NCBI GenBank assembly: GCA_900771335.1
Contig: CAAGNP010000013.1
Coordinates: forward strand, 1 to 15,046
Length of the DNA: 15,046 nucleotides
Origin: Rikenellaceae bacterium
GTDB lineage: Bacteria; Bacteroidota; Bacteroidia; Bacteroidales; UBA932
Reading direction: 5' to 3'
Shown: positions 14,289 to 15,046 of the stretch, in pieces
Layout: each line of letters begins with the position of its first letter
How positions within the stretch are numbered: the stretch's first letter is position 1
Notes under the pieces: generated by a model
What the model was told of the DNA's origin: nothing
The model's database searches: none
What the model saw: the letters and a program-made list of their open reading frames with translations, nothing else
Translations under genes and position numbers: made by a program

Positions 14289-14296
14289 CAAAGTTA
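14289..14296 (-). promoter_or_regulatory. Putative -7 element for the leader peptide and TPL-like gene
   Basis: On the minus strand this reads TAACTTTG, matching TAnnTTTG. Transcription would begin around 14281-14285, only a few nucleotides before the leader ATG at 14280. No TTTG -33 box is seen; the upstream stretch is an A/T-run shared with the divergent promoter. Confidence 0.55.
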
Positions 14297-14309
14297 AAAA
14301 TCTTTTTTT

Positions 14310-14317
14310 TATTTTTG
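14310..14317 (+). promoter_or_regulatory. Putative -7 element for the thioredoxin-fold lipoprotein gene
   Basis: TATTTTTG matches TAnnTTTG and follows a run of T. The start of transcription would be near 14321, leaving about 26 nt before the ATG at 14347. It is 13 bp from the minus-strand -7 element, so the two polymerase footprints overlap. Confidence 0.5.
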
Positions 14318-14346
14318 TGCATAAAATAACAGAAAATAAGATCTAT

Positions 14347-14922
14347 ATGAAAAAAATGATTTACCTATTGATCGCTGCGTTGGCTATATTCCAAAGTTGT
14401 GCCTGCGGCAATAATAACAATTCGAACGAAGAGGCTGCAACCAAAGCAGAAACTGCAGTGGTGGCAGACAGCGTGGGCTATATTGTAAATGTGGGCGATG
14501 TGGCTCCCGATTTTACATGCACACTTACTGATGGCTCACAAGTGAAATTGTCAGACCTTAAAGGTAAAGTGGTGATGATTCAGTTTACTGCAAGCTGGTG
14601 TGGTGTATGTAGAAAAGAGATGCCCCATATAGAGAAAGATATTTGGCAGAAGCACAAAGACAACAAAGATTTTGTCCTAATAGGTGTTGACAGGGATGAA
14701 CCCCTTGAGACAGTAGTGGAATTCGGTAAAGCAGTGGGTGTGACTTATCTATTGGCACTTGATCCTGGTGCAGATATCTTTGCCAAATATGCTCTAAGGG
14801 AGAGTGGAATCACCAGAAATGTCCTTATCGGCAGAGATGGTAAGATCGTGATGAAGACAAGACTCTTTAAAGAGGAGGAGTTCAAAGGTCTCTGTGATAA
14901 AATCGATGAGATGTTGAAATAA
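14347..14922 (+). CDS. TlpA-like thioredoxin-fold lipoprotein (thiol-disulfide oxidoreductase)
   Basis: This 191-residue lipoprotein is predicted to act in the envelope as a disulfide reductase or redoxin. The signal is MKKMIYLLIAALAIFQS before lipidated C18. A short Asn/Glu/Ala linker reaches about residue 45. The TlpA/AhpC-type domain follows: VAPDFTCTLTDG at 52-63, LSDLKGKVVMIQF at 68-80 and the active site SWCGVCRKEMP with C85 and C88. LIGVDRDE at 111-118 and NVLIGRDGKIV at 158-168 are usual strands. The cis-Pro usually found before the last strand is Thr156 (GITRNVLI). I chose the ATG at 14347 because it gives a clean signal peptide; a GTG at 14317 lies in the promoter. It is divergent from the TPL-like gene and its 3' terminator is cut by an IS element. 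Confidence 0.88.
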   Translation: MKKMIYLLIAALAIFQSCACGNNNNSNEEAATKAETAVVADSVGYIVNVGDVAPDFTCTLTDGSQVKLSDLKGKVVMIQFTASWCGVCRKEMPHIEKDIWQKHKDNKDFVLIGVDRDEPLETVVEFGKAVGVTYLLALDPGADIFAKYALRESGITRNVLIGRDGKIVMKTRLFKEEEFKGLCDKIDEMLK

Positions 14923-14925
14923 ACA

Positions 14926-14948
14926 AAAAAGAGGTAACCCGCCGGGTT
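14926..14948 (+). terminator. Terminator remnant interrupted by the right-hand IS element
   Basis: AAAAAAGAGGTAACCC, loop GCC and GGGTT are the 5' arm, loop and first bases of a 3' arm. The expected continuation ACCTCTTTTTT is missing because the IS terminus TGACCTGAACCCC begins at 14949. The original gene end was probably a long A/T-capped terminator. Confidence 0.55.
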
Positions 14949-15046
14949 TGACCTGAACCCCGAAAGTTAGACAAAAAACTTTCGGGGTTTTGTTATGTCT
15001 AAAAAGTACACGAAGCATGGCTATGCAGAACGATTAAAGTATATGC
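14949..15046 (+). mobile_element. Left end of an IS3-family (IS150-like) insertion sequence, partial
   Basis: The terminal repeat starts TGACCTGAACCCCGAAAGTT at 14949, the IS3/IS150 pattern. It is followed by a perfect 11-bp inverted repeat, CCCCGAAAGTT (14958-14968) with AACTTTCGGGG (14977-14987), then TTTTG. Such a hairpin near the left end could stop transcription entering the transposase genes from outside. The first transposase frame starts 7 bp later. The rest is outside the window. Confidence 0.75.
14995..15046 (+). CDS. IS3-family transposase OrfA, N-terminal fragment
   Basis: The frame begins MSKKYTKHGYAERLKYM and runs off the window after 17 codons. Its position, 46 bp inside an IS3-type left terminal repeat, and its basic start fit the helix-turn-helix OrfA that binds IS ends and is joined to OrfB by frameshifting. 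The fragment is too short for proof by itself. Confidence 0.6.
   Translation, partial: MSKKYTKHGYAERLKYM

Noticed and set aside
14317..14346. GTG start for the TlpA-like lipoprotein
   Set aside because: It overlaps the last base of the -7 element and would bury the signal peptide; the ATG at 14347 gives a standard lipoprotein signal.

Overview
The window looks like a gut-type member of the Bacteroidales (phylum Bacteroidota). Supporting signs are Bacteroides-style promoters (a -7 element of the form TAnnTTTG, once with a matching TTTG -33 box), no Shine-Dalgarno-like sequences before starts, a type III glutamine synthetase, a Bacteroides-type tryptophanase, and several lipoproteins with relaxed lipoboxes. 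Most genes are ordinary chromosomal housekeeping genes. Both window edges lie inside IS3-family insertion sequences: the right end of one element at 1-58 and the left end of another from 14949.

Layout: (1) A minus-strand pair at 102-2784 encodes a periplasmic D-Ala-D-Ala carboxypeptidase (PBP4/DacB type) followed by a class I aminotransferase. (2) A divergent plus-strand gene train at 2851-9977 has gaps of 2-11 bp and one 11-bp overlap: glnN, purM-like, a lipoprotein with a glutamate-racemase fold, a DEDDy exonuclease, an RlmI-type rRNA methyltransferase and an fRMsr-type methionine sulfoxide reductase. It is followed by tRNA-Cys(GCA) with its own promoter and terminator. (3) An accessory patch at about 10100-11106 has a pair of imperfect ~56-bp direct repeats, a cluster of short hairpins and one AT-rich orphan lipoprotein gene. 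(4) Two minus-strand paralogous PLP beta-eliminating lyases follow: tryptophanase (tnaA) and a tyrosine phenol-lyase-like protein. (5) A plus-strand thioredoxin-fold lipoprotein is divergent from the second lyase and ends in a terminator apparently cut by the right-hand IS element.

The most striking finding is the leader of the tyrosine phenol-lyase-like gene. On the minus strand at 14280-14236 a 14-codon ORF encodes MKQIVNIRYYYRQS, with three consecutive Tyr codons and tandem stops. It is followed by a segment that can pair either with the ORF region or with the 5' arm of an intrinsic terminator at 14192-14165, which lies just before the lyase start. This is the layout of a classical ribosome-mediated attenuator that senses charged tRNA-Tyr. 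It would raise expression when tyrosine is scarce, which is the opposite of what is expected for a purely tyrosine-degrading enzyme. The enzyme itself keeps the PLP lysine and the Thr/Arg/Phe signature of tyrosine phenol-lyase but has changed other conserved active-site residues.

The second item of interest is the 490-residue glutamate-racemase homologue with both catalytic cysteines but a lipoprotein signal peptide, which would place a normally cytoplasmic enzyme in the envelope.
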